This document shows, piece by piece, positions 51,819 to 63,154 of a stretch of DNA of 64,000 bases. The number at the start of each line of letters is the position of its first letter. Position 1 is the stretch's first letter. The DNA is from Psettodes erumei (Eukaryota; Chordata; Actinopteri; Pleuronectiformes; Psettodidae), in the NCBI GenBank assembly GCA_016785225.1, contig JAFBJZ010000847.1, positions 1,412,501 to 1,476,500 of the forward strand, written 5' to 3'. The position numbers were made by a program, and so were the translations under genes. Below the pieces are notes generated by a model. The model was not told where the DNA came from, did no database searches, and was given only the letters and a program-made list of their open reading frames with translations.

Positions 51819-52316
51819 CCCCATGCTCCCCACCAGCTATCTGTTATTCAACATGTGAACAGTCTCTCATATAGGTAACAACAGGAAATGATTTGGGGCC
51901 ATGAAAAACACAAACACAACTATTTTTTTGGAAGTTTTTCTTTTTTATACCACAGTTACTTTGCCTCTTTCCTTCTGGCTGCGGGAGATTTTTCCTTTTT
52001 TTTTCATCTCCATTTCCTCTGCGCTCCAGCGAGACGGTGAATTTTTTTTTCCCTCCCTCTTTTTTTCTCGATATCAAACAAAACTACAAAACAGACTCTT
52101 ATGTTAACGGATGCCAAATGTGAGTGAAATGACAGAACCTATGTGTGAAATGCTGTAACAAAAAAAACAACAACTATTTTTTTATTTTATTTTACTGAAC
52201 TGTCTCCCGCTGCAGTAACACCTGCCTGAAGCAGTAACCTGAAACTCGCCTCAGTCTCTCCACCTCACATTTGGGTTGTAACTGGTTGACAGAGCACTAT
52301 ACAAGATATATTAAAA

Positions 52317-52322
52317 TTTATT
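52317..52322 (-). terminator. Candidate foxa3 poly(A) signal AATAAA
   Basis: The plus strand reads TTTATT. In foxa3 sense this is AATAAA 514 bases past the stop, giving a 3'UTR of roughly 530 bases that includes a G-rich/C-rich tract near 52800-52820. A further AATAAA-like cluster near 52175-52190 is an alternative. Confidence 0.45.
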
Positions 52323-52835
52323 CCCTTCATAAATAAATGCAAATATCCTTTCTCACCCCCCCACCCCCTCCCCACATTAGCTCTATTTACATTTTGTACA
52401 AAGCCAATTTTTGCCGCACACAGTGCTCCTGCGACAGGACGGAATCTAACATCTGTATCGACGACCAAACGTCTTCATCGTCAGCTGAGACATCTTACCG
52501 TCCAGCTCCACTGTTCTGGCCTCCACGTAACCCACTCCACATCTCCCTGTTCGTCAGAGCTGGTTCAAAAAAAAAAAAAGAAAGAAAGAAAGGGAAAAAA
52601 AAGGTCTTTGGTCCCTCAAACAAACACGGCGGCCATTTTAGATGTGATGTCTCTTCCAAGGCCGCTGGACGTGAGCCAGAGAGGGAGACAGAAAGAAAGA
52701 GGAAGATAAAGAGAGCTTGGGTGTCCATTTTAGAAAAGGCAGACAGAAAGAGAAATCTCCATCTTGGTTCACCACTGCAGACAGGTGTTTGTGTTTTTTT
52801 GGGGGGGTGGGGGGGGGGGTGGCTGAGTGTCCATA

Positions 52836-55317
52836 TTAGGAGGCGTTGAGCACCGAGCGACTGTACAGAGTTTGGTAATAAGCACCTGAGTCCATGGCGG
52901 CCGGCCCAGGGCTGTCGTAGATCTGCTTTGCCCCCACAGGAGAGCCGCCAGTGTAGCTGTTGTAGGCCATCACCTGGTCCTGGTAGGACTTGAGGTCCAT
53001 CTTCTGCTCGTTGGACATGAGGTTGGTGATGGAGAAAGGGTGGTTGAAGTTGTAGTGGGGGTCCAGGGACTTGAGGGCATCGCTCTGTAGGTCCATGTGC
53101 TGCTGCATGGCGCTGGGCAGGAGGTGGGTGCTGCCCGCTAAAGACTGGGAGTGGAGGAGTGGGTTGGAGGCAGAGGAGGTGGTGGCAGAGAGGGACATGG
53201 AGGAGGAGGTGGAGGAGGAGGGAGGCAGGGAGACGGGCGGGCTGTGAAGGTGCGAGGAGGACAGCGGAGGGCAGTCTAGCGGAACCAGGGAGTTTCGGGG
53301 ATGCGACTGGTCATCCGAAGACCCTGGGTGGGAGTTGTCTGAGTGGGCGGAATCAGCTCCCTCTGACCCTCTTGCAGGGCTGCGGTCCTCCGCCAGGTGA
53401 TCTCCACTGTGGCCTCCTTTCCCGGAGCCCACCTCCTGGTTCTTGCCTCCTTTCTTGGCCATCTTGTCCTCGATCTTGAAGCGTTTCTGGCGCCTCAGGT
53501 AGCAGCCGTTCTCGAACATGTTGCCCGACTGCGGGTGCAGAGTCCAGTAGGAACCTTTGCCCGGCTTGTCTGGTGAACGAGCCACCTTCACAAAGCAATC
53601 GTTGAAGGAGAGCGAGTGGCGGATGGAATTCTGCCAGCGCTGCTGGTTCTCACGGTAGTAGGGGAACAGGTCCATGATCCACTGGTAGATCTCGTTCAGG
53701 GTGAGCATCTTGCTGCCACTCTGCTGGATCGCCATGGTGATGAGGGAGATGTACGAGTATGGCGGCTTGGCGTGGGTCAGGGAGCGGCGGTAGGGCTTTG
53801 GAGGAATCTCCTTGGGCCCGGCCCGGCTCAGGCTCGCGGTGGAGGGGTATCCCAGTTGGCTCATGGACTGGCCCATGTTCTGGTAGTGGGACAGGGAGCC
53901 CAGGGATCCAGGGGCAGCTGGGCCCAGCTGAGTTAGAGAGCTGGAGCTGAGGGACGAAGCTACCGGGGAGAGGGACATGTGGCCTGGCCCGGAGCCCATA
54001 GAGGCCAGCGGGGAACTGCTGAGGCTGGAGCTGGGGTACGCCATGTTCATACCTGCAGGGGAGGCGGTGGCCGGGTTCAGGTTGATGTAGCTGTTGATGG
54101 TGCCCATGGAGCCCATGGAGCCCAGACCAGAGTTCATAGTGCTGGGCGAGGAATACATCTGGAGACAAAAGAGGAGCACAACAACATCTGGTTAATGACA
54201 ATAAAAACAACACACTTTACAGACAGATTAAATAATAAAATATAATCCGTCAACATTGATCTTTAATTTTGAACCATTTGCACACAAATAACAGGAGCAG
54301 CTCCGTTGTGATTACTTGGTCTAACTTAATTTTCCCCTGTTCAAATGGATGTTAAGTGTGAAAAGAAAACGGTTCGACTCCCCATTTTTTCTTCTTCTTA
54401 AAGTGACTCCGTATCAATGCACAATGAAGCCCTCAGTGCGCAGAGAGGGGACATGGATTTCACACAGCGATGTTAACCTGAAAATGCGTAAAAAGCGCGT
54501 CATGGTGCCTCTCGGTTCAGACGGCCTCCTCCGCCGCTTCCATGAAAAAAAACAAGCTCCTGCGCTATTTCGTTTCATTCCCTGATCTGTTTGTTGGGTT
54601 TGACGGAGATGAGCATCCCGTGATGAAATAAAAAACAACCCTTTTTTTAAATGGAAATCTGAAAAGCCTTTGAGGTGAAATAAAAGTTTTTAACATGAAG
54701 GGGGGAAAATCTGCGGGGGGTGGGGTGGGGTGGGGGGAGTGGAAGGTATATCTCGGCCGCTCATTGATCGCTGGTTAAATATTATCAGACTCTTTTCTTC
54801 TCGGTTAATTTCATCAGGTCGAGGTGAGAACTGAGAAGCTGCTGATAGAATTAACTCTTAATTGAATTAGTGTGTGTGTGTGGAGAAAAAAGTCTTGTCG
54901 CATTTACACCTGAATTAACAGTTTTACTGCTGCGGAGACGCAAAGGAGGAAGAAGGCATTTTTGACGCGCAAAAATCTTTTAAAAAAGATTCAGTGCGCA
55001 ATTTGGGGTCTGTGTGTTTATGATGAGGTCTTTATTAAATTTACCACTTATTTCATAAAACAACATCAAGGGAAGCCTTAAGGTCGAATGGATGTTTGAG
55101 TGGCTTCACATGAAAAACGATGTTTCTTTAAAATATTTCTTATATCACAGTGGAGTTTCGCTTAGGAAGAATTTAAGTGTATGTATAAAATCAAAATATT
55201 CCCATCATTATTATTATTATTTTTGATTTGTGAATGCGTCTTTACCTCACTGGCCTCGCTGTAGAAAGTATTCCACTCTGGTAGATCATGAGTTTCCATC
55301 TTCACAGAGCTCAACAT
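52836..55317 (-). CDS. foxa3: Forkhead box protein A3 (HNF-3 gamma type), two coding exons
   Basis: FoxA proteins are pioneer transcription factors for endoderm, liver and pancreas genes. Exon 1 codes from 55317 to 55246 (24 residues, MLSSVKMETHDLPEW, donor GAG/GTAAAG). Exon 2 codes from 54158 to 52836 (440 residues, acceptor TCTCCAG). Both are phase 0, total 464 residues. Residues about 153-252 form the forkhead domain, from HAKPPYSYISL through recognition helix NSIRHSLSFNDCF (201-213) to LRRQKRFK. N-terminal MNSGLGSMGSMGTINSY is the FoxA region IV-like block. A Ser-rich linker (about 325-355) precedes PHYNFNHPFSITNLMS (region II) and the C-terminal YYQTLYSRSVLNAS (region III). The LNAS end and MLxSVKME start point to FoxA3, and adjacency to irf2bp1 agrees with the human locus. 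Unlike human FOXA3, it keeps a KMDLKSYQDQVM segment resembling FoxA1/A2. Intron 54159-55245. Confidence 0.92.
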
Positions 55318-55731
55318 CCCCAAACACAAATCTCTGGGGGTGAACGACTTTATCTACGACCGGATTCTATTTTTTCTTATTTTTGAGGGAGAAAAAAAAT
55401 CAAAATCAAAATAAATATAAAATCCGTTGCAAAGTTGGAAGTTGTCAGGGAAAAATCCAAACATAAAGTTGTCTCCTTTGGCCAGTAAAGAGAGAAAATA
55501 GATCGAGCCAAAAAAATGTGCGAAGAAAAAAAATCAAATAGTGACGCTCTGCTCCTGGGATAGTAAAGTCAATATTTCTTATTTGTCAATCATCCATTGT
55601 TTCATAACCTTAATCTTGTTATGGCTCAGCAGATGTGGACTTCTTTCTGGCCCGTGTCTACGGGGGCGGCCTCGGGACGCAGGCTGGAGGTGTAGCGCGC
55701 AAATAGAGTTGAGAAACCTGGACGCCCTCCT

Positions 55732-55737
55732 CTTATA
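55732..55737 (-). promoter_or_regulatory. foxa3 TATA box
   Basis: The minus strand reads TATAAG inside CCGTATAAGAGG. A start site about 30 bases downstream (about 55,705) would leave a 5'UTR near 390 bases before the foxa3 ATG. A CCAAT element on the same strand lies at 55839-55843, about 105 bases upstream. Confidence 0.6.
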
Positions 55738-56162
55738 CGGTGCCGGCGGGTCCCGCCCCGTCCTGACATTTGAATACCGTGTTAGGATCCAGGAAGGGCC
55801 CCGCGAAAAGGCCGATGTGGCCCCCTGGCGTGCTGTATATTGGCCCGGTGGCTGCACCGGGGCCACCCGGACGAGTGACCGCCCCTCGCGTCTTTCAGCG
55901 GCACAGCTGAGAGGATTTGGTTTCATTTTAACGTCGCATTGAAGTTGATAAGAGCCAGGTGTTAATATGATCAAACGGGTTATGAGACGTTGTGTTTGGT
56001 CTATAAATAGATGAGTTTGACAAAAAATAAGATGTCAATCTAAATTTAATTTTTTTTTCTTGAATTACGACCACCTTTTCTGCCGTTTAGGATGTAATAT
56101 TGAAATACACTTGAAAAAGTGAAATCATGGGCTTTACCACTTGAGTAACAGAATATTTAAAA

Positions 56163-56168
<6 letters not shown>

Positions 56169-56200
<32 letters not shown>
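56169..56200. repeat. (AT)n microsatellite
   Basis: A perfect AT run of about 32 bases. Confidence 0.95.
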
Positions 56201-56203
<3 letters not shown>

Positions 56204-56396
56204 GATACTGTAGCGTGAACGAGTTCATCGAGGCGTAGAGTCATCTTAGTCAAGTGTGTTTGTGGTGAGGGGTAAGCGTGAAAGTTGTTAATTCCATCGG
56301 CTATCACTTCTCTGGGGGGCCTTGAACCTTTTTTTAACACATTTCTCCAGGGGGGCTTAATTGCAGCAACCGCCAAACTTATTGCAGATTCTAGGT

Positions 56397-56471
56397 TTTG
56401 ATAGTCAAATACTTTCTTGAAGGTTATGAAAAAAAATCCACGACTACCAGGACAGATATTTGACTATCAAA
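56397..56471. other. 15-bp perfect inverted repeat, 45-base loop
   Basis: The left arm TTTGATAGTCAAATA (56397-56411) is the exact complement of the right arm TATTTGACTATCAAA (56457-56471). Each arm is itself an imperfect palindrome (TTTGA-3-TCAAA), and the right arm runs into a TCF/LEF-like ATCAAAGG. Confidence 0.9.
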
Positions 56472-58444
56472 GGAACAATCAGAGATCTTAATCAGAGACC
56501 TTTCAGTCCCCACTAACCGACTTAAACACAGTCATTTAAAACGGATTTCTCTCGCATTACTGCTCTACCAAAACATCTGGCTAAATAAAACCAACACTGT
56601 AACACACCACGAATTCGTTTGTGCGTAAATTGTGCGAAAACCGCCCCAAAACAAAACAGCGAATGCTCCATTCATAGTCGCTTGCACTGCAGCTCCTAAA
56701 TGACGCAAAGAACGACGGACAGTTTGGTCGGTGCCTTTTGGCTCGGTTTGGATGCCCGTGTGCGTAATCTGTGCGTAAATTCGGCTCCGTTAAAAGTGAG
56801 GCACTTCCTCTCCCATGAGAACTTCATTCACGGCCCCGCGCCATACAGGAACACAATAAATAATGTAATCCTGGATGTAGGCTCATACATAGAGCCGGAC
56901 TCTTGTGTTGGGGAATACACATCGGGCCTCGGAGGCAGACGGAGGTCTGTGAATGTCAATGCCTCTGCCTAATGGCCGCTCAATGGAGATGTAATTGATG
57001 CGCAGGCGGGAGGTCGACGGGATTTAAACGGCGGTGAGAAAAGATCCCCGAGGAAATAAGAAATAACAGGAAGGCGTTTCAGAGGAATATCAGATGCAGC
57101 AAAATACACACAGACGTCTGGTTCCACGTGTAGACCTGTGTGAAACCTTCTTGACATAATAACACGTGTGATGGATCTCGGCAGCGTCCACCTGTTGCCA
57201 GGATGCTTCATCCTGTATATTTGATTGGTTGTTCACCTCTGATAATCAGTCGCTCGACGCATTTTTCTCAACTCAGTGTCGATGAAACGTGCAGAACGTG
57301 CAGCCGCTCGTCTCGTTCCCCATCGCGATGTTTCAGCTGCAGCTCTGATAGGGGTCGAGCCGACTCTCCGCGGGCCGTCACCTGTAAAGCCTCGGCGATT
57401 ATCGCCTGTTTGCAAAAAGGCTGTCACGTCGATTAACACGTGGAATGAGGTGACACCTCAGTGTCTGTAATGATGTAATTAAGCCTGAAAGATATGAGCT
57501 TTTTTCATGTGGACGGTGATGGAGTTGTAGATTGGGAAACTTTGACCTCCAATCTCATATTCAAAAAAGTTAAATCTCCACAGATGGTGCACACTGGTGT
57601 ATACTGTAGCTTATATGGTTTCAAAAGCAGTAGGTAAACGTCACACGGGGCTGCATCTCTTCCACTACATTTAATTCTACATTTTTCAGCTTAACTTCTG
57701 TATCCAGAGTGACAGCAGAGTCGCCTTACACGGTCTTTAACCGAAACACCTGCAGGACGTTTCAGATCCTCAGAGAAACGAAAGAGGATGGACACAACCG
57801 GACATTTAAAATTGAATGTTAAATACAATTAAATGTTTATCAGTACGTCTTCAACACGATCGCAGGGGGGTGCTCGTTTTGTGTTTTGGCCACGATGCGT
57901 CGTGCTCCGACCCTGGCCTCTTAATACGCATCTTACATTGGCGTAATGCTCCTTTAAAGTCCCCCCTCTGTCACATTTAGCCATATCCTCTCTCTGCGGG
58001 CCGCTTTTCATGCCAATTGGGGCCTCTATCGTCCATTAACACCTCTATAATTGGTTTAACAATAGCAGTAACGAGCTGACACTAATGGAGGAAACGACAG
58101 ATCGGCTCATAGCCAGAGCACGACGGCCGGACAGTGGGGAGGAATAATTTAACCCCCCCACACACACACACACACACCCCTCCTCTTCACAATAAGAGCG
58201 GTGAGTTTCTTAATTTACCGAAACTGATTTAACTTAAGCTGATTAGTTTCACACTTGAGACTATTTTCGACCTTGGAACAAATATTAAAAGTTAAATTTC
58301 ATTGACTGACTCGTCAATGTGATATCAGTTGATATCTGGGGTGGAAAACCTGAATTTCCCATTAAATAACTTTTACTGAAAGAGCTTTAAAATTAATTTT
58401 GTTTTGATTAGGTTATGGGATCTATAGGCCAAACATTCTGCATC

Positions 58445-58450
<6 letters not shown>

Positions 58451-58481
<31 letters not shown>
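58451..58481. repeat. Poly(A) tract, 31 bases
   Basis: An uninterrupted run of A read directly. No retrocopy with target duplications is obvious beside it. Confidence 0.9.
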
Positions 58482-58483
<2 letters not shown>

Positions 58484-59015
58484 TGACACCTTTGTCAACA
58501 GACTGAGGCCCAGTGTGTAAGAGCGCCATCTTGTGGCCAAAACAAAACACCTGCCACCATCTGTATTTGTCCTACATGGAAAGTTTGCCTGGTTCTTAAA
58601 AGTTTATGAGCCGTGGTCAAATCAGCTGGAGCAGGGTGCAGTGTTATTCAGTACAGTAAATTAGATGCAGGCACAGTGTTTGAAAGGAGCCTGGATTGTC
58701 TCTTCATTTAAACTGGGCAGAATTCACCTGTTACACATGTGATTCTGTTCTGGTTGTTGAAGGGAGACGGCTGGAGAATATTTGATTCAGCCATGACACC
58801 AAATCTGCCCCCCAACACAAACCAACACCCCCTGAAAGAAAATCTGATTCCCCATACATGATGATCTAAATGCAGTGTTAAAGCTGGAAATATAATTCTA
58901 GTATAGAAATATATGTTCCCGATGATTATGAATTCAGGGTGGGCTTGATTAGAGAACAAGATATTTCACGTCATTACATCAAGAAACAGAGAAACATGTG
59001 CAAGTTTCCATCCCA

Positions 59016-61635
59016 TTTATTCCTGGTGTCTACATCTATTGTACACGAAGCTGCGGTAAAACCAACAGATCTAAAAATAACAGAGAATTGAAAAGAAACT
59101 CAACATGGACAGAGGGGAAGAGAAGCGAGGAGAGACCATATCCAAACAATGAATGGCCTGCCCACTTTCCAAAGGCTTCAGATAAAAGCAAAATCTGTCT
59201 GATGGTGACCGAAGGGAAACAGATTCAGGTTGATCATTGACTAGACAATAAAAAAGCCATTGCACTCCTACTTCCCCTGAGGTTCCCGGACACACAAACA
59301 GACAGTAAATGTTTTAAAAAGGCACTTAACAAGGGTTTGCATGATGTATCAGTGCATATTAAACTTAAATTCCACTTCTTCAATAGACATTTCTCTATGA
59401 CCGACCTCATCTGTGGGATATTCTCTCTCTCTATAGAAGGCCTATATATAATATTAGACTTTTATATGTAAGATCCCATTAAGTACAGTAGACCACACGG
59501 GCCTGTAAACTGTAACAGCTGGATGAAAGAAAACCGGTTAAGACCTGGCCAAGAAATATACCAATATATATATATATAATTTTTTTCTCCATAAAATATT
59601 TACATCCAGTGACATCAGTTTGGACATAAAATTACCTTTGGTTTTGTCTGTGCTTCTGTACTCACAAGCACATTCTGCACACAAAAGAGAGAATCCACCA
59701 AAAAAAAAAAAAAGCCAACATGCATTTATTAAACTGTTGGATTGTTCAATTTAGGAACGTTAAATCCCTCAACATGTTTGTGGAACTGTGGAAAAAATGT
59801 GACATACGGTGTGCATGGTCGTCCACGTTTGGAAGTAAAATGTACTTTTTGTGTCGCATGACACGGAAAGTTTGGGAGAAACTCGTGCAGGGCCGCAGGT
59901 GAACCGTTCTGCTTTCAGGTGGGTTCTCGCTTTAAGGAACAAAAGGTTTCTTAAGAAATGATACGTTCTCAATGACATATTCCAAACCGTTGCATATACT
60001 ATGACTATTGATTGCACGTACATACTATTATAGGTCTATACAGTATATAACATTTAACATTCTAGTATAAAATATATTCCTAGGTCTATCAATAGATATC
60101 TTTTCATATACATTCGGGGCGAAGCGTATGCTGGGCTGGATCTTATATGAAAGCAACGTTTAAGTACAGTCAAACACAGAGTCTCTGTGGCCGGTCGACG
60201 CTCTGACAGACGGGTCGGTTGTTCCCACACAGCGGAAGGTTCTCCTCGCTCTGGGTCAAAGTCAGCTTCATTTAACGTACAGAGAAATGTCACTACTGGC
60301 GTTCTGTCCACATCTCACTGCGGTTTACATGCTCAAGTGTTTTTAGTGGAGAGTTTTTCTTTTTTTCCCTCTCCATTCGTTTGACAAGAACAACACAGAT
60401 TCAGTCAGAAAGCAATTTTAAAAAAATCTGTCTTACAAAATTAAAGCATCGTAACTATCAATTTCATGTCAGTTGTTAATTTAATGTGTATTTGTAGAAA
60501 CACAAATATTTAATCAGGCTCAAGCATTGGCAGAGAAGATGTTTTGTCTTGTTTGGACTCAGAATAGCTTGTCCGTCACTGCAAAAAAGTCCCAGATCTG
60601 ACCACCAGCTGCGTTCGTCAACAGGGAAGAGATGCACAACAACCATGGCTGCTGCATCTCAACGTCTGTGTTGGAACTGTTTTTTGTGCTTTCCCGGCGC
60701 GTACCGCTATGATGCACACTGGACCGTGGCTACTTTTTCTGAGTTTGACAGTGGCGATTTTGAAATGGTAAAGATCCCTGTGTTGGGTCACCTCACAAGA
60801 CGCCATTAGAAAAAAACAACAACAAAAAAACTAATGCCAATTACAGATGAAACAAAAAGAAAGAAATGTAATTAGTAGATAGGAGTAAGATTTTGTTTGT
60901 AGAAAAGTGAGACTTGTTTAAAACTGCTCTAGTCTATGTGTAACTAGCTGCCAGTACTAATGTGGGCATGATCACTTGCTTCAATGAGCACAGCTACTAC
61001 TAACACTCCAACAGTAGCCACTGCTCAGCTGTCGACTGGCCCTGAATGTCTGATCCCAATGGTACGTCACTACAGCTATTTAGAACCTCAGTTAACTGAG
61101 AAATTTGCTGTCTTGATAAAGTTGTAGAGGCATTTCGCCAAGATATCTGCTGTTTGCTTAATTGGACTCCTTTCCGTAGTTGTCGAGAATAAGGATGCAT
61201 TGGGAAATTTAAAGTGACTAATGAAATGTGATTTCACATCCTCATTACATCCTACATTACTTCAGGACTTTGAGATTTTGGTTAAACATTGTTTAGAGGG
61301 GAGCAAATGAAAATGAAAAACAAAATGTGCGGGCAGTCTTTGCAGCTTCAGTCAGATGTCTGACACGGTCTGATTGTGTTGAGTAAACTGGGTGTTGGAG
61401 TCGGTGGGAGTTAAGACCTGTATGCTGGAGGCTTCCTGAACTGTGGGTTGCTGTGTTGCCTCTCTTCTGGATCTCTCAGCGGTCCAGAGCAGACATCTCC
61501 TTTTGGTATTTGATTTGACTCTGGGATGACAAAGAGCAAATAAGCAGCGTTTAATTACACAGAGTAACATCCCAACCACTGTTTGGAGTGGTCACATCTC
61601 TGAGACCTGCCTGTTGCTGTGCTGGGACTTCACCA
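59016..61635 (-). other. irf2bp1: Probable irf2bp1 3'UTR
   Basis: Downstream of the irf2bp1 stop the sequence is AT-rich, free of other genes and has minus-strand AATAAA signals at 59725-59730 and 59016-59021. These would give a 3'UTR of about 1.9 or 2.6 kb. Long 3'UTRs are usual in this family. Which signal is used cannot be told from sequence alone. Confidence 0.4.
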
Positions 61636-63154
61636 TCACGTCTCTCTCTCTTTCTTGACAGTGACGTCTCCGCTCCCAGATCCGGCTCCTCCAGCAGCAG
61701 CGCTCCCGGGAACAGACGCAGCTGCGGCGGCAGCTCCGGGCCCTGACCCGGCTCCGGGTGCAGCAGCTGATGCAGCTCCTGCTCCGGCAGTGCCCAGTAT
61801 GGTGGAGACCTCTCCCTGCATGAAAGCCCAAGGAGGACTGTTGGGAGAGTTATCCAAAGGACAGCGCTCTCCACTGGGGCAGTACACCTCCCCATCTCCC
61901 CGCCGGCTCTGGATGTACACCCTGGTGCAGGGGAAGCAGAACCTACACTCCGTAGAGGTAGGAAAGACGTTATTTCATCTTCAAGTGTGACGGGGGGTTT
62001 TTGTAATGTAGTGTATGAAAAGTAAAACAAACAAATGACCAGAGGCGTGGGTTAAAATTGCATACATGGTCTAACTAAAAGCCCCCAAAACACAACACCA
62101 ACCGTAACTGCACTAAAAATAGCAAATGTACAAACCTGTGCCCCGGCACCGATGGACACTGAACAAAGTGTGTGTCCTCCAGCCTCTCGTGACACAAGGT
62201 GCAGGACAGGGTGTTTCCAGTTGAATGAGTATTGCTGGTGGATGCTGATCCCAGCTCAGAGGCACCGCTGTGGGGTAACGCTGCAGCTGTGGTGGCCGCC
62301 TCTGCTGAGGTGCTGGATCCCAGGGGCTCCCCTCCAGACCTTGTGGTGAGGGGGCGCGGCTGCCTGGCTGGAGATGAGGCAGGCTTGGGGCTTGTCTGGC
62401 TCACGCCTCCTGCCATGGAGGAAGACGAAGACGGGAGGCCTGCACTTTTGCTGCTGCTGCCAGCCACAGTAGTGTGGACCTGTGTCTGTGTCTTGGGCTG
62501 GTTCTGGGATGAACTGAGCTCTCGCTCCAGCTCCTGAGTGATAAAGGGGGCTATCCCCATTCCTATTCCCAGCTGTCTCCGACTCATCTCAGCCAGCACG
62601 GGGGCAGGGAAAATCATTGGGTTGCTCATGGGGGCAGTCCTGGCTGTCAGACCCGCCGGCATGCCTGCGAGCAACCCATGGGGAATCCCTGCAATACCCT
62701 GAGTTACTAGACTAGGCGGGATGGCGGCACCTAGCATGGGTCTCCGGCTGCCACTGGGGCTCTGGCGGTTCACTTCTTGAGGCGGCTGCCCGTCGCGATG
62801 CAGCCCGTTGGGCGGCACGCGAACAGTCGACCCGGCGCTCTCTCCTCTCCCCCCCCTGTCGAAGCGGTCGGCGTGTGGCCTGCCTCCGTCCGCCGCCGCC
62901 GCCTCTCCCCTGCCAGATGAGCCGTGTTTATTGGGTGAGGGACCAGGTGACCTGACGTTACCGTCCTGCATCCCGTGAGTCCGTTTCAGCTGCCGGGCGC
63001 TCGCTATCAGGAACTCAATCTGATTCGCCCCCTCGTAGTTCACACATCCGCGGCAGACCACCTCGCTGAAGTCCCACACCACAGTCCAGGGCATCTTCGG
63101 CAGGTCGCACAGGTAGCACCACTGGCGCCTGGACGAGGAGGAGGGGGACGACAT
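61636..63154 (-). CDS. irf2bp1: Interferon regulatory factor 2-binding protein 1-like, two coding exons
   Basis: IRF2BP proteins are nuclear co-repressors of IRF2 with a C-terminal RING that may act as an E3 ligase. Exon 1 codes 63154-62136 (donor CACAG/GTTTGT). Exon 2 codes 61942-61636 (acceptor GTGTAG). The join restores HRFCFPC, total 441 residues. The N-terminal IRF2BP zinc finger is SRRQWCYLCDLPKMPW to CRGC (C13, C16, C34, C37). The RING starts CTLCHERLEDTHFVQCPSVPGH (318-339) and continues FCFPC and VYCPSGERCPL to about 369. WAFMQGEVSTIL and terminal VKKERET are family signatures. The finger and the foxa3 neighbour favour IRF2BP1, although VNRQSPSGSRR resembles IRF2BP2. Two oddities: it is shorter than human IRF2BP1 (about 584) and lacks the RPKAVR-type middle block, and about 41 Ala/Gly/Pro-rich residues split the conserved tail. 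The ATG has a good context (GCCAGCC). Confidence 0.88.

Larger units (their letters stand above)
19501..52299. other. Gene desert between pld3 and foxa3
   Basis: About 33 kb without a recognisable gene. Every open frame longer than about 90 codons here either translates a microsatellite or lacks family features. Listed separately are the microsatellites, repeat fragments and a few orphan exon-like segments. Low-repeat islands at about 33.83-34.02, 35.32-35.56, 36.88-37.29, 38.27-38.76 and 44.25-44.55 kb stand out as possible regulatory DNA. It may regulate foxa3, belong to the plus-strand transcript from 17.9 kb, or both. Confidence 0.5.
55860..59010. other. Intergenic DNA between foxa3 promoter and irf2bp1 3' end
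   Basis: No coding region was recognised. It contains an (AT)n tract at 56169-56200, a 15-base inverted repeat at 56397-56471, a CpG-containing patch at about 56.6-57.4 kb, a short (CA)n near 58160 and a 31-base poly(A) run at 58451-58481. Upstream foxa3 control elements are expected here. Confidence 0.5.

Noticed and set aside
52495..54245. Several long frames overlapping foxa3 (e.g. 53650-54213 minus, 53616-53936 plus)
   Set aside because: They are alternative-frame shadows of the GC-rich foxa3 exon 2, which has a full forkhead domain in its own frame.
61551..62030. 159-codon minus-strand frame overlapping irf2bp1 exon 2
   Set aside because: It reads the same exon in another frame. The frame giving VYCPSGERCPL and KKERET is the family frame.
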